Assembly (NCBI GenBank): GCA_903813345.2
Contig: CAIIXF020000001.1
Span: 10,951,598 to 11,015,597, forward strand
Source of the DNA: Owenia fusiformis
Lineage: Eukaryota; Annelida; Polychaeta; Sabellida; Oweniidae
Reading direction: 5' to 3'
Length of the DNA stretch: 64,000 bases
The position numbers and the translations under genes were made by a program. Below are positions 34,001-48,199 of this stretch, one piece after another (position 1 is the first letter of the stretch; each line of letters starts with the position of its first letter). The notes under the pieces were generated by a model. The model searched no databases. It was given only the letters and a program-made list of their open reading frames with translations, and had not been told where the DNA came from.

Positions 34001-36024
34001 GTGGCAGCAACTCATTGTTAAGGACACCGTAACATCATTTCTTATTAGCCATAAATTCACAGAGAATTACCCTCACACACGCTATATAGCATCAACCTTT
34101 GACTTAAATCATTCTATGAAGTGCAATGAAGAAAAACATAGTAGGATATAATCTTACCATGTTAAAATCCATTTGTAAAAGGCACAATGATACAATGATT
34201 CCTTTCAACGTTCAATCAAAATTAGTTTTTTTACTGAGATAATTTTTGCATTTTCTAATGAAGTACATGGTAATTGCATTGATGTATTATGGGAAGCCAA
34301 AACAATGCATTACTTATTTATGATTCTTCAGACTAAGATTAATCCGGGTGATGTTATTGTATTAAGTTTGTATTAGATGCAGTTGTATGAGTGGTTCTGT
34401 TAATAAATCACTGGGAACATACCAGAATGATCCTCCAAACGAGTTTATGTCATACATTATTGTGTGATCTTAAAATACACGGATGCAAGTTGCAACATTT
34501 GTAGAAGTCACAATTCCTCATAAAACTAACCAAAAATTAAATCCAACAATAAAACTAGCTCTTGTGGTTTTGGATTGTAGTTTTTGAACAGAAGAAAAGG
34601 GAGTGTATATTCGATTGGATTATCAGTGGAGACAATAGCCAGTTTTGCTTCTCCTTTTGAAATATTTTAAACTGTTTAACTCTTCTTGGGCTTCAAACAA
34701 TTTGTCATTGTGCAACAAGTATCTTTGTAGGATAAGTCCTTTGAAATAACAAATTGAGATAGGTACATTATACACAATGAGCAACACATTCATGACTTCA
34801 AAAACGAAAGCCTCTTCATGCTATTTATAATGTTAAGAGATGTTTCCAACAAGATCACATATCATCAAGCATGATCACCTAACATAAAAACACTGTCAAT
34901 TGATTTTCTCTATTCCAATTTTTCAACCAAAATGGCCATGATCTTTCCTAACATGAACTTGCTGTCACTGAGCATGTTCTGCTCTAATATAGGATTAGTA
35001 TTTGGCATGTGGAATGTCATTGGTTTAATACTGCTCTGTCTCCAGCTTGGATAAACATCCATTTAGAAGATATTGGGAGTGTATTTCATTTAGCTACAGG
35101 GTTTAGAGATGGACACTTTCAAACATATATAATATATGAAAGATAATGCGAAACAAGAAATCAATCATAGAACCATATTCATAATGGCACCCTCAAAACT
35201 CCAATTCGTTTTTTGTATTCAGATTCTAAAGTCACTGGCCCCATTTATTATATATAAACATTAATTTGAATTTAACTTTGAATGAAACATCCGAGTTGGC
35301 TTAATCATTCAAAATATTAATTAATAGCACACAGAGTTACATCACATTTCATTTTACAGATGCGAATATTTGATTAAAAATAACATTTGTCTATTGTTTA
35401 CAATTTGAAATAAAGAAATATATCATGTGTTAGATTAAATCAGTGGGATATGACTCAAAATGTAATGCTTGTTATGTTCACTGCTTCAGCAATCCCGGAT
35501 ATATGTCAATGATTTAGATTGCTTGTTTGGGGATTAAATTGGCTAAATACCAACCATAGAGTAGCTGAATTGATCCAATAACAAACATATATTCCAATCA
35601 CATAGCTAGTGCATAATATTTCTTAGTTAATAAGTAAGAAACATCTCAGTTGTAGTCTCTTGGGACTAACAAGAAGCATAGTATCAATTCAGCTAGTTGT
35701 GTTCTAGACTAACCTTTCCCTCTAAAGATGGATTGATTTGTCATACAATGCTTGCTTATTCTAATATTGAACCAATTACTCATCATTTGCCAGAAAAACA
35801 ATTTGAAGTTGTCATGTTGTGTTTTAAAGCAGCTGTGTTTTATTGAATCTTGAGGAGATGTAATCCTAATGAGGGGTGATGCAACAGATTTTTAAAAACT
35901 ATTAAATGTTCCTCATGACTGAAACTTTAAGGACAGTAGCACAAGGCACACCATCTTATACATAAAATGTAAAAATGATAGTATCTAATGTAATATCACT
36001 CATCATCAGGACATCCAAATGAGA
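31062..36024. other. No gene seen
   Basis: AT-rich DNA with short open frames only. An end of the GGTGGTGACATTTTG family lies near 32865 (without a visible head). Nothing else can be named. Confidence 0.5.
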
Positions 36025-36340
36025 ACATACAAACTAAACCTTGTTTTTGTTTTCATCAGATATTGCCTAGTATGCTTTTCAGTATTTGCCTATCATACAG
36101 TCACACACAATTGAAAATATTTAGATTAATTACAAGCTAAACCTTCTTTTAGTTTTCATTACATATTGCCCAATATGCTTTTCAGTATTTGCCTATCATA
36201 CAGTCACACACAATTGAAAGTATTTAGATTAATTACAAGCTAAACCTTCTTTTAGTTTTCATTACATATTGCCCAATATGCTTTTCAGTATTTGCCTATC
36301 ATGCAGTCACATACGATTGAAAATATTAAGATTAATTATT
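36025..36340. repeat. Tandem repeat, 103-bp unit, three copies
   Basis: The unit contains TACAAGCTAAACCTTCTTTT, ATATGCTTTTCAGTATTTGC and CAGTCACACACAATTGAAA. Copies 2 and 3 start with the same words at 36131 and 36234; copy 1 is more diverged. An end of the GGTGGTGACATTTTGTCAT family follows at about 36425. Confidence 0.9.
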
Positions 36341-36449
36341 AGTTCTATGCTTATGTACTGAATCTATGTCCCACCAAGACATGATGGTGTATTGTAATAG
36401 CCATCATTTCCCTTTACATTTTTCAGGTGGTGACATTTTGTCATTTGAA

Positions 36450-39400
36450 AACATTGTACCTTATCACAGGAATTCAAACTGGAAAGTACAAACTGCTGTA
36501 GCAGTACTCAGGTCTAGTTTTAACTAAAAGTCAAAAATAATCTTGTTTACTGTAAAAAGGAAACATAATTTGTCGTTACCAATTACAGTTTTAGCAGACA
36601 ATGCAGTTTTATTTGAGATCAACTGTATTATCTAAAAATTAATATGCAAATGTCATTCCCTTGCTTAATGCGGATTCTTTTGCTGTCACTGGGGTCTCAT
36701 AAATATTCCTAGGAGCAATTGACAAATTAGCAGTGTGAATCCATGAGACAAGGGATCAGTGGTTGAATTAAGTGTGTTTAAGCTTGAGATGAATGGCAAT
36801 AAAACTCTATTGATGATGAAAACATTTTATCAATACTTGATTAGGTTTTGTATTAGATGATCTTGCCTCATCTGCAGTCTATTTTCGTCTGTTCGATTTG
36901 CTTTAAGTCTTGATGTCTGTCTTATTTAATGTTCACAAATTCAAGACAAACATTTGTATGTCTCTAAGAAAAATCAAGTTTTGTAGACTATTATTAGATA
37001 TACTTTGAGGGACATAGTTAAAAGTTGATGTATACCCACATAAGTGATTGATTAAATTTGATGGGAGGGGGTAAATGTTAATATGTATCTTATCCTACAT
37101 CAGTTTTAAAAGAAAGCAACTTCCAAATTGGGAAAATGAATACCAGTAAATGTATTAATTTATTTTGGGTGAGAGGGTGTCAATTCTAAATGTAATAAAA
37201 TCATTGGTCTGGTCCCTTATTGTATCATAATTCAATAACACACCATGCTGCTTTTCCTATAAATATCAAATGTTTTTAATCAACATCATGTAACCCGATA
37301 TGAAATGTTTTAGAGGCAGATTAGCCAATGTCAAATAAAATATGACATAAAACATCATGTTCTTCAAAATGACTGCAGGTAACATGAGAAGAAGGGTACC
37401 AAGGACATTATTGATATTCTCAAAAAGATGGCACCTCTAGTAAATTGAAATATTTTTATATTAATTTGTGTTATGCTTACAATTGTGATTAACCGAACTT
37501 GCTTGAATTATATTTTCAATTTTTGAATCATGATACAGATAAAGTACATGATACGATTTTAAGTTGCAAGAAACAGTGTTCATGGCTGAAAGATATTGCA
37601 CTGACACCATTAATTTCCCTGTCACAAATTAAGAGGAAATTGTAATATACTGGGCTGAGACTAGAAAATAAATCTTTAACAATATGCTCAATTTAGAAAC
37701 AATTTCTATTGACATTGTACAATTATTGAGATTGTTGTGTTTTTGAAAAGATGAAAAACATACAGCAGTGATGTGACAGTGGCGGCCAATGTTTGAGTTG
37801 GTATAACAAATTTATTCTGCATTTTGAATGCCATTAAAATAAGTGGCTTACCTAATTTTTGAGCAAAATTATAATCTCAGATGTGTGTGGCTATATGTAC
37901 TGTTTGAAAGCTTTGAACAAAAACAAACAAAATGTCATTGATAAGTTAAGATAAAGATAAATACTTTTTAGATGTTTCCATAGTCAAATTATTATAACCA
38001 GAGATGAATTTCATTTATTATTACAAAATAAGTTGTTGATAATACAATAATTCTAATTTTCTGTTTCAGATCACATAATACAGCTTTAGCTACTTTAATT
38101 AATGAGGTATTGGGGAATGACCTCATCATTCCAAACTATATGTCATTACTTGATGTACTCGATAGTATGTAATGTAATACATCAGAGAACTGTAAGTTCT
38201 ATTTTATCCAAAATATTCTTGCATGGTTGACCCTAATAATTATTATATAGTTATAATGGTCACTGTTGATTCTGTATTTCTATGCTAACCAATATCTCTA
38301 TTTGATTGAAATTCCAAAAGGTGAATGAACTTTGTATTATAAGGAACCATCATATGAGGAAATCTGTTACATCAAAGCACTTATGCCAGTGTTATAATGA
38401 TTGAGTTGTTCGTTTGTAAATAAGTTTCACCCTAAATGCATTTTTATACAAACCCAATTTGACGTCAATGTATTACCATCTCGGCTAGTAACTGTTCCAG
38501 ATTACATATTGACTAAAATCTGTTCATCCACCTCATATTATTGATCTTCACAAGCCTAGCTCTGTTGTATATGTATTTTCTCATATCATAATATGTTTAG
38601 TTAAAACATTGTAACTTTCCAGTTGTGATTTTAAAAACCTGATTCCAATCATCCTCAATACTCATGAATTCATGTTTCGGGGATTGTTTTTGAGCATATC
38701 CATATGATATTTAACTACAGGTAAACTCTTTTTAACCGTACTAATAAAGTGAAAAAAATATTGGTAGTAAAACATATATTAAAAGACAATTTGTTTAACA
38801 TATATTTTTCTTCAATACATTATTAACAATATCTTCAAAGTCATTCTGATAGATTTAATAGGATTATCTCATCACTACTGGCAATTTGAAAACCACTTAC
38901 AATACCAAAAGTCCTCCTTTTAGATACATATTTATCTTCACAATCAACTATCTGACAATTCATCTACGATACCACACATATAACTGTCCAAATACAATTA
39001 TGAAATTGGTTAATACCAGGTCACTCTGGCATCTTGATAAAACAACGTTTGGTTTTTGCCATTTGTGGAATTTCCCTTTAATTAAATATGATGGTGGATC
39101 GAGATCATGGTAGATTACACAGCCAAAAGTGTCTACAGTTGATCATATATTCTCCTTCAAATTACTGCTTTACGTGACATCAGACGCTTTTTACTCCTGA
39201 TAAATTGTAGAATTTGCATTGCTATACACATCAATGTGTGAACTTAATTTTCAGTCCATGTTATTTCATTGAAATGAGACAACATTTTATGCAAGCGTGT
39301 TATATTTGAATCAAATGTCAATTGAGTTTTGTCATTAGCAACCAAAGTTAGAGTAGCATTGATAAAACAAAGCAGTTATAGTACACCTAATATTTAACAA

Positions 39401-39850
39401 TTATTTGCTACAATTTTTGCACTCAGACAATGCATTCTTAAAGTTAAGCACATTTTCCTCTTTGGTCAACTTATTAGAGCTGTTTTCCACTCATGTTTCA
39501 TCCTTCCTGTATTGAATAACATTATATTAACAAGCATGTTTTGCAAATTGTGTCACTCTGTTTTTAAATTTGTTTTGGAGATATTATAATTGTATTATGA
39601 TTAATCTGATTTAGTTCTTGGGCAGAAAAAAACTTACCTTATATACTTCTTCAAGTCAGTTGGAGAGTTATAACTTTCTGTTCTTTTCTATCCTACAAGC
39701 AAACATGCATAAGATCAGAAATAAAATGTCTTCATCAGTCCAATTGAACATTGTCAGAATCAAACACATGACCTTTAAATAACAGTGTTCTAGACTGCAC
39801 AACCAAAGTCACAGGCCAAAAAGGTTCTTTCATTATCAAAGCTGAGTAGA
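36450..39850. other. No gene seen
   Basis: AT-rich non-coding DNA without clear repeats or recognisable exons on either strand. Confidence 0.5.
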
Positions 39851-39864
39851 AACACACAAGTAGC

Positions 39865-39948
39865 CACATACACACACCATGCACACATACACACACCATG
39901 CACACATACACACACCATGCACACATACACACACCATGCACACATACA
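39865..39948. repeat. Minisatellite, 20-bp unit
   Basis: About four exact copies of ACACACCATGCACACATACA. Cysteine/valine-rich open frames on the minus strand here are by-products of the repeat. Confidence 0.95.
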
Positions 39949-40828
39949 GCCGAAATGCAAGACTGCACTTCCAGTGTCAGGACCAATCCTCATGCCCTCA
40001 GATTTTTTAGCTGGTTCATTTACATTACTTTGTAACATTAAATGTTGTCATATCAAAGCAAAATAAATGTGGCACAAATTGCAATGAACATGAGATTGAG
40101 ATCACATGGTATAAATGAGAATTCAATGAACAAACTGAATGGAGATATAACAATACAATAAATAACAAACAATAAATTAAAAACCAATACCCAAAACGGT
40201 AATGAGTGTCTAGGATAAGTTATCTGATTCTGATGCTTGCATTCTCAGACAATCGAGATGTGGATTTTTATGGAGATGCTGATATTTTGCCTTTTCATTT
40301 ATCAAACTATTCGCTATATTTACATTTGCCTTTTGCTGCCTGGCAGGTGGTCAGATTGGATAATACTTATTATCACTTACACAACCATTGATGCATTTGA
40401 TTTTAACAGATGCGTGCGCATACTAGTGGAATCAGTCCTGTATAGGTTTTAGGCATGCTGCGGGATACAAGCTGGCCTTTTTGTATTTCTAATCTTTTTT
40501 GACTTTCAATTTTCTTTAGAATCTTAATTTTGGAGGCCATATTGGATCTTTTCATATATCTTGTCTTCATGCTTCCAGAGAAATTGCTTTCCACATATGC
40601 TTCAGTTTTGTACTACCGTGAAACCCCGAGGGTATCATTTGAACTTTTTTTATTCAATCTTTGAATCAATCAATTAAATCTCATAGAAAATGTGGGAAAA
40701 AGAGGAGCATTTCAAAAACTATTCACAATTCAAAAATACAAGACCATGCAACATATCATTTATATAGAGGTCATGACAATAATGAAGCTGCAGGATTTAT
40801 CATCTTAGCTATATATGTTTGATTTTTA

Positions 40829-40885
40829 TGTCTCGACAAAGAAGTTGCGACACATTGTTATAGCTATTGTTTTTGTGACAGGCTT
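40829..40885 (+). repeat. Head of a hairpin-headed element
   Basis: TTATGTCTCGAC, an A-rich loop and GTTGCGACACATTGTTAT, followed by GCTATTGTTTTTGTGACA, parallel the start of the element at 5834 (hairpin, then ATTGTTATGGTCTCTGTTTTTGTGAC). No core repeats or 3' end follow, so it is a truncated or diverged relative. Confidence 0.55.
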
Positions 40886-41689
40886 TCAGAAATTTACTTT
40901 ATTCTTTGAAATCAGCTATATCAACCTGGTAAAGGATCTACAGGATTGCTCTCTTGTGTTTCACTTTCACTAATCGTAATGATCATAAAATAGAAACTGA
41001 AAACATGTATGTATCTTCCTTTCACATTATTTTACAAATAAAGGTATTTTATGCCCGGATATATCTGGAACTATTGCAAATATTATAACTGATATTAAAT
41101 GTTGGATGGTAATTATTGTATAGTATCTGGGATTAGGAATATAAGTAGATTAAAAATCAACATTTCAACTTGGTTTATTCTTTGCATATCCTGTGATAAA
41201 TGAAATTCAGTTTACGTAGTGGATGTTGAATTCATGATTCAATGATCTGATGATGCAGAGGGAATTCATGTAGACAGGATACAAAGCTTTTTGTCTGGAT
41301 ATTATTAAATCATATCAATAATACATCATTTGGATATAGATCCATACATACTGATGTTCCTCAATTTTGTTATTCTGCGTCATGTTATAATGTAACATGA
41401 AGTCCTCATTAATATATGTAGTAATGTAGGCGACAATGCAGATTACATATGCCCCCTATTGTTCTACAACTGATAAATTTGTATGTATTTAAATCAGCGC
41501 AAGAAAATGAAAAAAATGCATATACATGTACTATATCTAGTATCCCAGATTATGATGTAACATATAAGGAATGTATAATACCTCCTTCCTCACACCCAAT
41601 CACATGGGACATGTCATTCATGCTTAGTAGAATACACCAGTCATTAGGAAACAGACCCCATATCCCAAACCATAATTAAACATGAAAAG

Positions 41690-41915
41690 AAATAATGTCT
41701 GATATTATCACAATCCAGGACCATAACACCAAGGGACATTCCATTTTTACAGAAGCCATTACATTATGTTGAAGAATAAATGTAAATTGATAAACCATTA
41801 GGTTTAGTTACAGTTTCTTTTCCTTATGACTGGTGTACACTTTGATTTTTTTCTTGCTGGGTTCTGTTACAATGTTTGGTCCTTTCCCTTAGGCACTTGT
41901 GGATATATCCGCATA
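41690..41915. repeat. Two fragments of the TGTCCCTTGG family in opposite orientation
   Basis: Bases 41690-41775 match the minus orientation (GAAAAGAAATAATGTCTGAT ... ACACCAAGGGACA), while 41825-41915 match the plus orientation (TTTTTCTTGCTGGGTTCTGT ... TTTGGTCCTTTCCCTTAGGC). Confidence 0.7.
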
Positions 41916-42237
41916 TGGTGCGGAGTCATTGCAGTGCAGTGCCATTTTTAAATTTGAATTTATGAAATCTCATGAACCAATCTATGTTGGGCATTTAGTT
42001 ATATTCATGTGTAGATGTATCCAAAAACAACTATTTATATACAATTTTTCAAGAAATTCCATCTGAAGATAAATAATCGTCAGGGTCATTTAGAAGTACA
42101 TGTATACATCCCCCAAGATTAAAGGTAGATTAAATTTTGTTCATATGCTGCACATTATACACACATTTAAGGGACAATTAGATGTATAGGTAATATGATT
42201 ATGAAATGATGAAAAGATGATAAATGCAAGGAGCTCA

Positions 42238-42322
42238 CACGTCTCAAACTCACAACCTCATGGTTATGGTGACAGCGCCTAGCTCAGCGTGTTCAGTGCT
42301 CTAGACTGCTTGGCTGACTCAA
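42238..42322 (-). repeat. tRNA-like SINE remnant
   Basis: Read on the minus strand, CAGCCAAGCAGTCTAGAGC resembles the A box and D arm of a tRNA-Leu/Ser type, and GAGTTTGAGAC a B box. The acceptor stem and anticodon arm do not pair well, so it is not a working tRNA. Confidence 0.5.
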
Positions 42323-42399
42323 CCCCAAAACAGGTTGTTTCATCAGTCAATCTGACTAGAATGAACAGCTGTTAATGCTCAAACACATCAGAGGTAATA

Positions 42400-45300
42400 G
42401 TAATATATCCTACTATGTCAGCACAATGGCCCAAATAGAGAAACATCCAAAACGTACTAAATATACCAAATTAAGCCTCATATGTTGTGTAATAGTTAAA
42501 TGCCAAAGAATGCTCTGGCTTCAAACCCGGTTTCAAACGTAGGAATGAGTTTTGAGGAAAAAAACGTACAGTACATAGCAACCTGTGATCTGTATTTATT
42601 ATTATGTTAAAAAGAGTATTTTCAGATCTATAGAGGCGATGCTATCTTACCCCTATTCCCTTACATTTAGCACTACACTTGAATGTCATTATATATCAAT
42701 TTAGTTCTCAAATTTTATCTTAGAGAAATCACACTGTGTGATAGCATCTCATAGTCCAAATTTAGGACAATTATGTTCTACAGAAAGAAAAATATCCCTA
42801 ATGGGAATCAATCCCACAAATGAATTTAATGCATAATAGTCATCATAATAGACATGAATAAATCAGTGTGATCATTACTACAATTTGTGAAAATAAAATG
42901 AATCTTTACCTTTGAATGAAATTTGATTTGCTGATCTCCAGCAAATCATAATAGTATCAGTATTAGGGGAGATATCATATATATATATATCTGTCATTGA
43001 AAATCCATTGCTTTAATTTTCGGTCCACATGTATTCAGTTCCATGAAAGTGAAGTTAATACTCATTGTAATCAATTCTCCTTGTTATTGCATCCTTTTCT
43101 TGTAGAATAGAACAATCCTGGATCTGACAGTAAGAGATTAGTATGCTATGCTCTTACAGCAATGTGTGTTAAATTGCCACGGATAAGCGTAAGCTCTTCA
43201 AATAATCCTTTGATCCTTCTTAATGTTCATCTGTTGCAATAAATACTCCTCTGTCCTCTATGGATATCTCTTGTGGTTCCACTTGTTGAGAGGTGTTTTT
43301 TCACTGTCACCTTCTTGAGTACGGTAATCAAAAATGAGATCTTCCATATAGGACTCCTTTGGCACGCAATTCATGATACAAGCCAATTTATGTCAGAGAT
43401 GGTTAGAAAACATTGTAGAAATGTACTACTGCTTTATTAACTGCTTTACCAATAAATCTGCATTGAGAATATTGACTGAGGAATACAAGCAATTGCGAGA
43501 CTCACCAAATAACATCTCTCTAACTATCACGAGCCCATGTTCCTAATTAAATATGTGAGCCTTTCAAAGCAACTGGTTGAAACGACTGTCCTGATGCAGT
43601 TCCAATGCAATATGCTTCCTAATTACTGTCCTATCTATGATGATTTACCTGAAACTTAACTGATGATCTTTACGAGAATCAGTCTACTTCAGTGAATTCC
43701 TATGCATGCATCATTACACAAACTGATTTACCTCCCTTTTCCCTTTCGTATTTTCATGTATTCCAGGGCTCCGAAACTGTGACTATTATTTCAAGTAATC
43801 TCATTCAGTGCGGATTCACTGTCATAATGCATAAATTAGAATAAGTGATAGGGAACCAATATCTCCCTCAAATGGCTCTATAGGGATACATAAACCTTAG
43901 CTACACGTTGGCTCCCTTGTTAGGCGTCATTGGGTTATGTTTTTTCCACTCATATGCAACTGATGGATAAGACTTTTGGGACTGCAAACCGCCAATTGGC
44001 TTGTTTAGCATTCAAATAACTTTATAGCATCTGACAAACAATAACTCTTCAAATGCATGGTTGAAATAATGGCAACAATTCAGAAAATAAAGTATGTGCG
44101 ATCAAATGTTGTGTTTTGTTTTTACTTATATACATGAAAAATATATTTATCTAAGGAATATTGCCAAGAATCAGATAGTGTGATTTGATTTATTTGTTTT
44201 ATGTAAAAATAGTGACAGTCTGCATCATTTGAAAGCCCAAATATTGTCAACATTATATTGAAGGGAATTATAGAGCTAGTCTTATCCAGACCTGAGATAA
44301 AAAATATCAAATTATATATAAACTTAATCAGTTTGTAATTGTATTATTCCAAAAATATTAAAGTATGCAGTATCATTCTTATGAGATGTGATAAATGGCA
44401 GATATAGTATATTAGATTACTGGTAAAATTTAAAAAGTAAGTTGTCCAGCGAAAATTTCAAAAAGCATGTATATTAATTTTGCACCGTAAGAAAAAGAAG
44501 TCTCGGATCACAACCAAGCATAAGGAAACTGACCCAAAATATCCTAAACTACCTTTAACAGGTATGCAGTTTCAAAGTCCATAAAGGTTTAAACCTGTAC
44601 CTTCTGCAAATAATAGTTAGGTTGATCTGAGAAACCCAATACTATTTTGTGCGATAATGAGAGATATATACAGAACAGAATTTCAATACTGGGGCATACT
44701 TTGTAACATCGAGAGATCAAAAATTACAAAATTAACACTGCTTTTCGTATCATTTGACAAGTAATCATTTTGAAATAAATGACATATTACTTTCCTATGA
44801 GTTGGCAAAACAACAGTGTGATGGTCCAGTGATTTCCTTAGATGTTGAGAAAGCTGCATATTTTTACATTGTTGCCTAAACATCAATGACATCATGATTC
44901 TTATCTAAATCATCAAAATTGAATAAAAATAATGATTCCACATCATTTTGAAATATGTCGTGAACATAAAATGTTACGGGTGATGCCGTATGTTTAATGT
45001 TTTGGCCAAAAATAATGCTCTAAAATTGTTTTTAAGGTAAAATAATATGGAAAACTATTACATGAGGCTTTTAGTTGGTATCATTACGAAGATTTTGGTA
45101 GATCACATAAGTATGTTTGTCACACATATTATCCAAGTATTTACATAGTAAGAACAGTAAACGTCAAAAATTGAAACATTCCCTCGTATTGAACTTTGAA
45201 TCAGAATGATGAACAAATTGTTCAAATCTTGGTTCAAACTTATTACGCATAAACATAGTTTATTACTATGTGTCAGCTAAATATTAAAGCATCAATGATA

Positions 45301-47150
45301 TTTCTGTAGTATGAAAATGTAATAATAATATGTGTCCAAATATTGCGTTTTGATCATAGGTGAAGCGTTTAAACAAAATTGTGAATTAGATTAAGATGAA
45401 TTTCTAAGTTCAAAAAGTTGAATTACATAATGAAAACATTCATGTCACAGAAAAGTTGATACAGTCTCTTATGCCTTGGGCATCTAATCTGTCTGGAGCA
45501 AGCACCAGATACTGCTAATTTTAGCGCTGTAATATTATTGCCAATTAATTAAGACACAACATTCCAATATATAGTTTAATAAAAATATTGATTTCTTTTC
45601 TGTTTCATTGTATATACCTATAAACTTGCTGAACCATAAACATTTGTAAAGATATCAATTTCCTCATTTTTTGTTCTGTTAAGATTGCAAGTTAAATGTA
45701 CCGAAGTTCTCAGCTGTTTAGAATGGTATTAAACAAAAAAAGGTAATAAACCATTGTGTAGAGATGATTAAAAGGTAAATGTTGTGATCATTGCGGATTG
45801 AGTTCTAGTTAAGCCAAAAGACTTTGATCTATTATAATGCTGAATAGTGATAAAGTACATTGTGCAAGTGTGTTTCAGTAAACAAGATGTATGAAACCGA
45901 ATGATCAATCAATACACACAGTATTTTCAAAGTTCAGATGAATTTATGGCTATATAAAGTCCAACTGGGTGCCTTTTGGGAATCTCCAACTACAGCTCCA
46001 CGAATATCCATGATTAATTCTGCAATTCGTGTTTGTGCAATGTCTTGATTTAAACAAATCTTGGCTGCAGATATAAACTCAGCTATTTGTTGAAGATTTA
46101 TAAATATTAGGCTGACATCTTCATTAAATGGATACGCCTCAAGATATCGTTGTGGGTTCTATTAGTTTGTCAGACTGATGGCATTTGTATCTTAATATCA
46201 AATGGCAGGATTAATCTGGGAAATAGAGTCATTAATATCAATTACCATGCTTCAGTGACCAATAAAGACATATTGTGTTTTAATCAATGACTTACAAGTT
46301 CATATAGCAGTGGCCATATTTTTCACAATTTTTCATTTTCTAGATTTAGATTGTAATGCCTTACTTCACTAAGTCCTGATTACATTGTGTAACTGTTTGA
46401 AATGACGTATTTGTTAGGATATTGTTTCATGCATTCTCTCCATTAATCTAATGAGAGATGGAGTGGAGATTTCTACATCTGAATACGGGGATTAACAGTG
46501 GATGAGTTTGATTGATTCAGAACATGGTATGCAAATTGGAAATGATATGAAGGAATGTTAAACCTCACTATCATGTTATTACCATCTTCGGAAATGTGTT
46601 AACTAGCTCAAAGTGTTGAAATCTGTGAAAAATATAATATGAAAGCAATAGAAATGTGATGAGTTCCAATTGCGCCAGTTCTGAGGCTACTGGAAACTTG
46701 AAACAGTAAGAAATAAGAACAGTATTGCTTTGATTTTACCATGTGTATCAGAGCATGAATTAAGGACACTCTTGCTATATACCTTAGATAATGTAGGTGC
46801 AGTATCAAAGTACTGTAGTCTTAAGTGCATTTCAGCGAGTGTTTTTTCTTTTTGCTAACATTTCTATCAGAATGCTTAGACCTTCCTTGTGACACGTCTC
46901 ATTTGGTATTATTTCATTAAGCATTCAAGGGATCACTTTTGTCTCAGTTAATTGGTTTCATCTAAGAAACGCAAATGTAGTTATCAGATTATCTTTACAA
47001 AGCAACTGACTAATCTATAGGCATTGGCAACTCTTTTGTAGAATTCAATAAATCCAAATGTGTGGAAGTACTTTCCAATTTGTGGACTAAATATTTAATG
47101 TAAGTAAATCTTGAGTCCATACCAGAGCTTTCAAATTCAATTAGTGTATT
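42400..47150. other. No gene seen
   Basis: AT-rich non-coding DNA. There is a short AT dinucleotide run at about 42973-42990. Open frames are short, lack splice context and show no domain. Confidence 0.5.
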
Positions 47151-47152
47151 AT

Positions 47153-47410
47153 TGAAGACTTTGAAGCTCTCACATATGATCATATAGATATTGTAGTGTG
47201 CAGTAGTACAATTAGTTCAAACCACCATATAACATTACTTGGGCCAGTTCAGCTACCTTTGATTTTTATTGGTGAAGACTTTGAAGCTCTCATATATGAT
47301 CATATAATTTCCAGTGATGAAATTAGTCACAAACCTCATGTAATATTACATGCGTCATCATCCTTTGATATTTATTGGTAAACAGTGAAGTTTTCACATA
47401 TGATCACATA
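47153..47410. repeat. Tandem repeat, ~120-bp unit, two and a part copies
   Basis: GAAGACTTTGAAGCTCTCA followed by TATGATCATATA occurs at 47154 and again at 47274; a third, shorter and diverged copy (GTGAAGTTTTCACATATGATC) starts at 47385. TTTGATTTTTATTGGT also repeats. Confidence 0.85.
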
Positions 47411-47578
47411 CTAATGAAATTAACTCAAAGGCTCTTGTAACATATGAATAACAGTATGGAAGAATTTGAACCCTAATACCTCTCTTAGCATTATTTTGGC
47501 CAGTACTGATAGTGCATAGTATTAAAAAGAATTAAACCAAAATCTCTTATAGCATTATTTGAGTACATTTAAATAAAA

Positions 47579-47645
47579 GTGTCCAGATAGCTCAGGTGTT
47601 GCTCAGCATGTACCTTGGATACAAGTGGTTCAAGGTTTGATTCAG
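47579..47645 (+). repeat. tRNA-like SINE head
   Basis: ATAGCTCAGGTG fits an A box and GGTTTGATTCA a B box, 35-40 bases apart. The acceptor stem is not closed, so this is a decayed tRNA-derived sequence. It is followed directly by a TTATCCCACC-type element. Confidence 0.55.
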
Positions 47646-47666
47646 AAAAATGTCTGTAGCATATTT

Positions 47667-47970
47667 ATTATCCCACCAATCAGTTCTGGAGGGGTATAGA
47701 GAACCTCTCGTCTATCTGTTCGCTCATTCCTCCGTTCAGATGTGACTTGAATACCAGTTGACGGCATTTTTTCAGATAAAATGTAAGATGACAAGTCAAA
47801 TACAATTTGACACATTTGGTTTAAACTTTATGCTTTTGGAACAAAGGACCTTTCCTCAATAAATTGAATATGGTGAATATATTATTGGTTGAGACCTTAT
47901 CATGTCAGGACCTTAACTTGAAAAGGAATTTCAAGGATGGTTTTGAAAGGACCTTTGCGCAAGAAGAAAT
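47667..47970 (+). mobile_element. TTATCCCACC-type element, copy 1
   Basis: Starts TTATTATCCCACC ... GGGGTATAGAGA, followed by CTATCTGTTCGCTCATTCC and GACTTGAATACCAGTTGAC. The same order is seen at 54890. Its inner frame at 47937 is part of the repeat and not a gene. Confidence 0.65.
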
Positions 47971-48199
47971 TTTCAAAATGGCCACTGAAAAAAAATATTG
48001 AATATGCGTCAACACAAAAAGGGACAATATTAATGTCTGGAAATCATGAACTGTTCGAAATGACATGTGAGTTGATAAAATATTTGATGGTAATTGCTTC
48101 TATGAGGAAAACAATTGGGCTTCCAAATTTAGACTTATGATAAAAATAAATCAAATATAATATCACATAAGCTCATTGGGGTCAGCTGCCTTTGATTTT

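Noticed and set aside
39735-40038. Cys/Val-rich minus-strand frames
   Set aside because: By-product of the 20-bp CA-rich minisatellite.
42238-42322. Functional tRNA gene
   Set aside because: A and B box words are present, but stems do not close; better explained as a SINE remnant. The same holds for 47579 and 57918.
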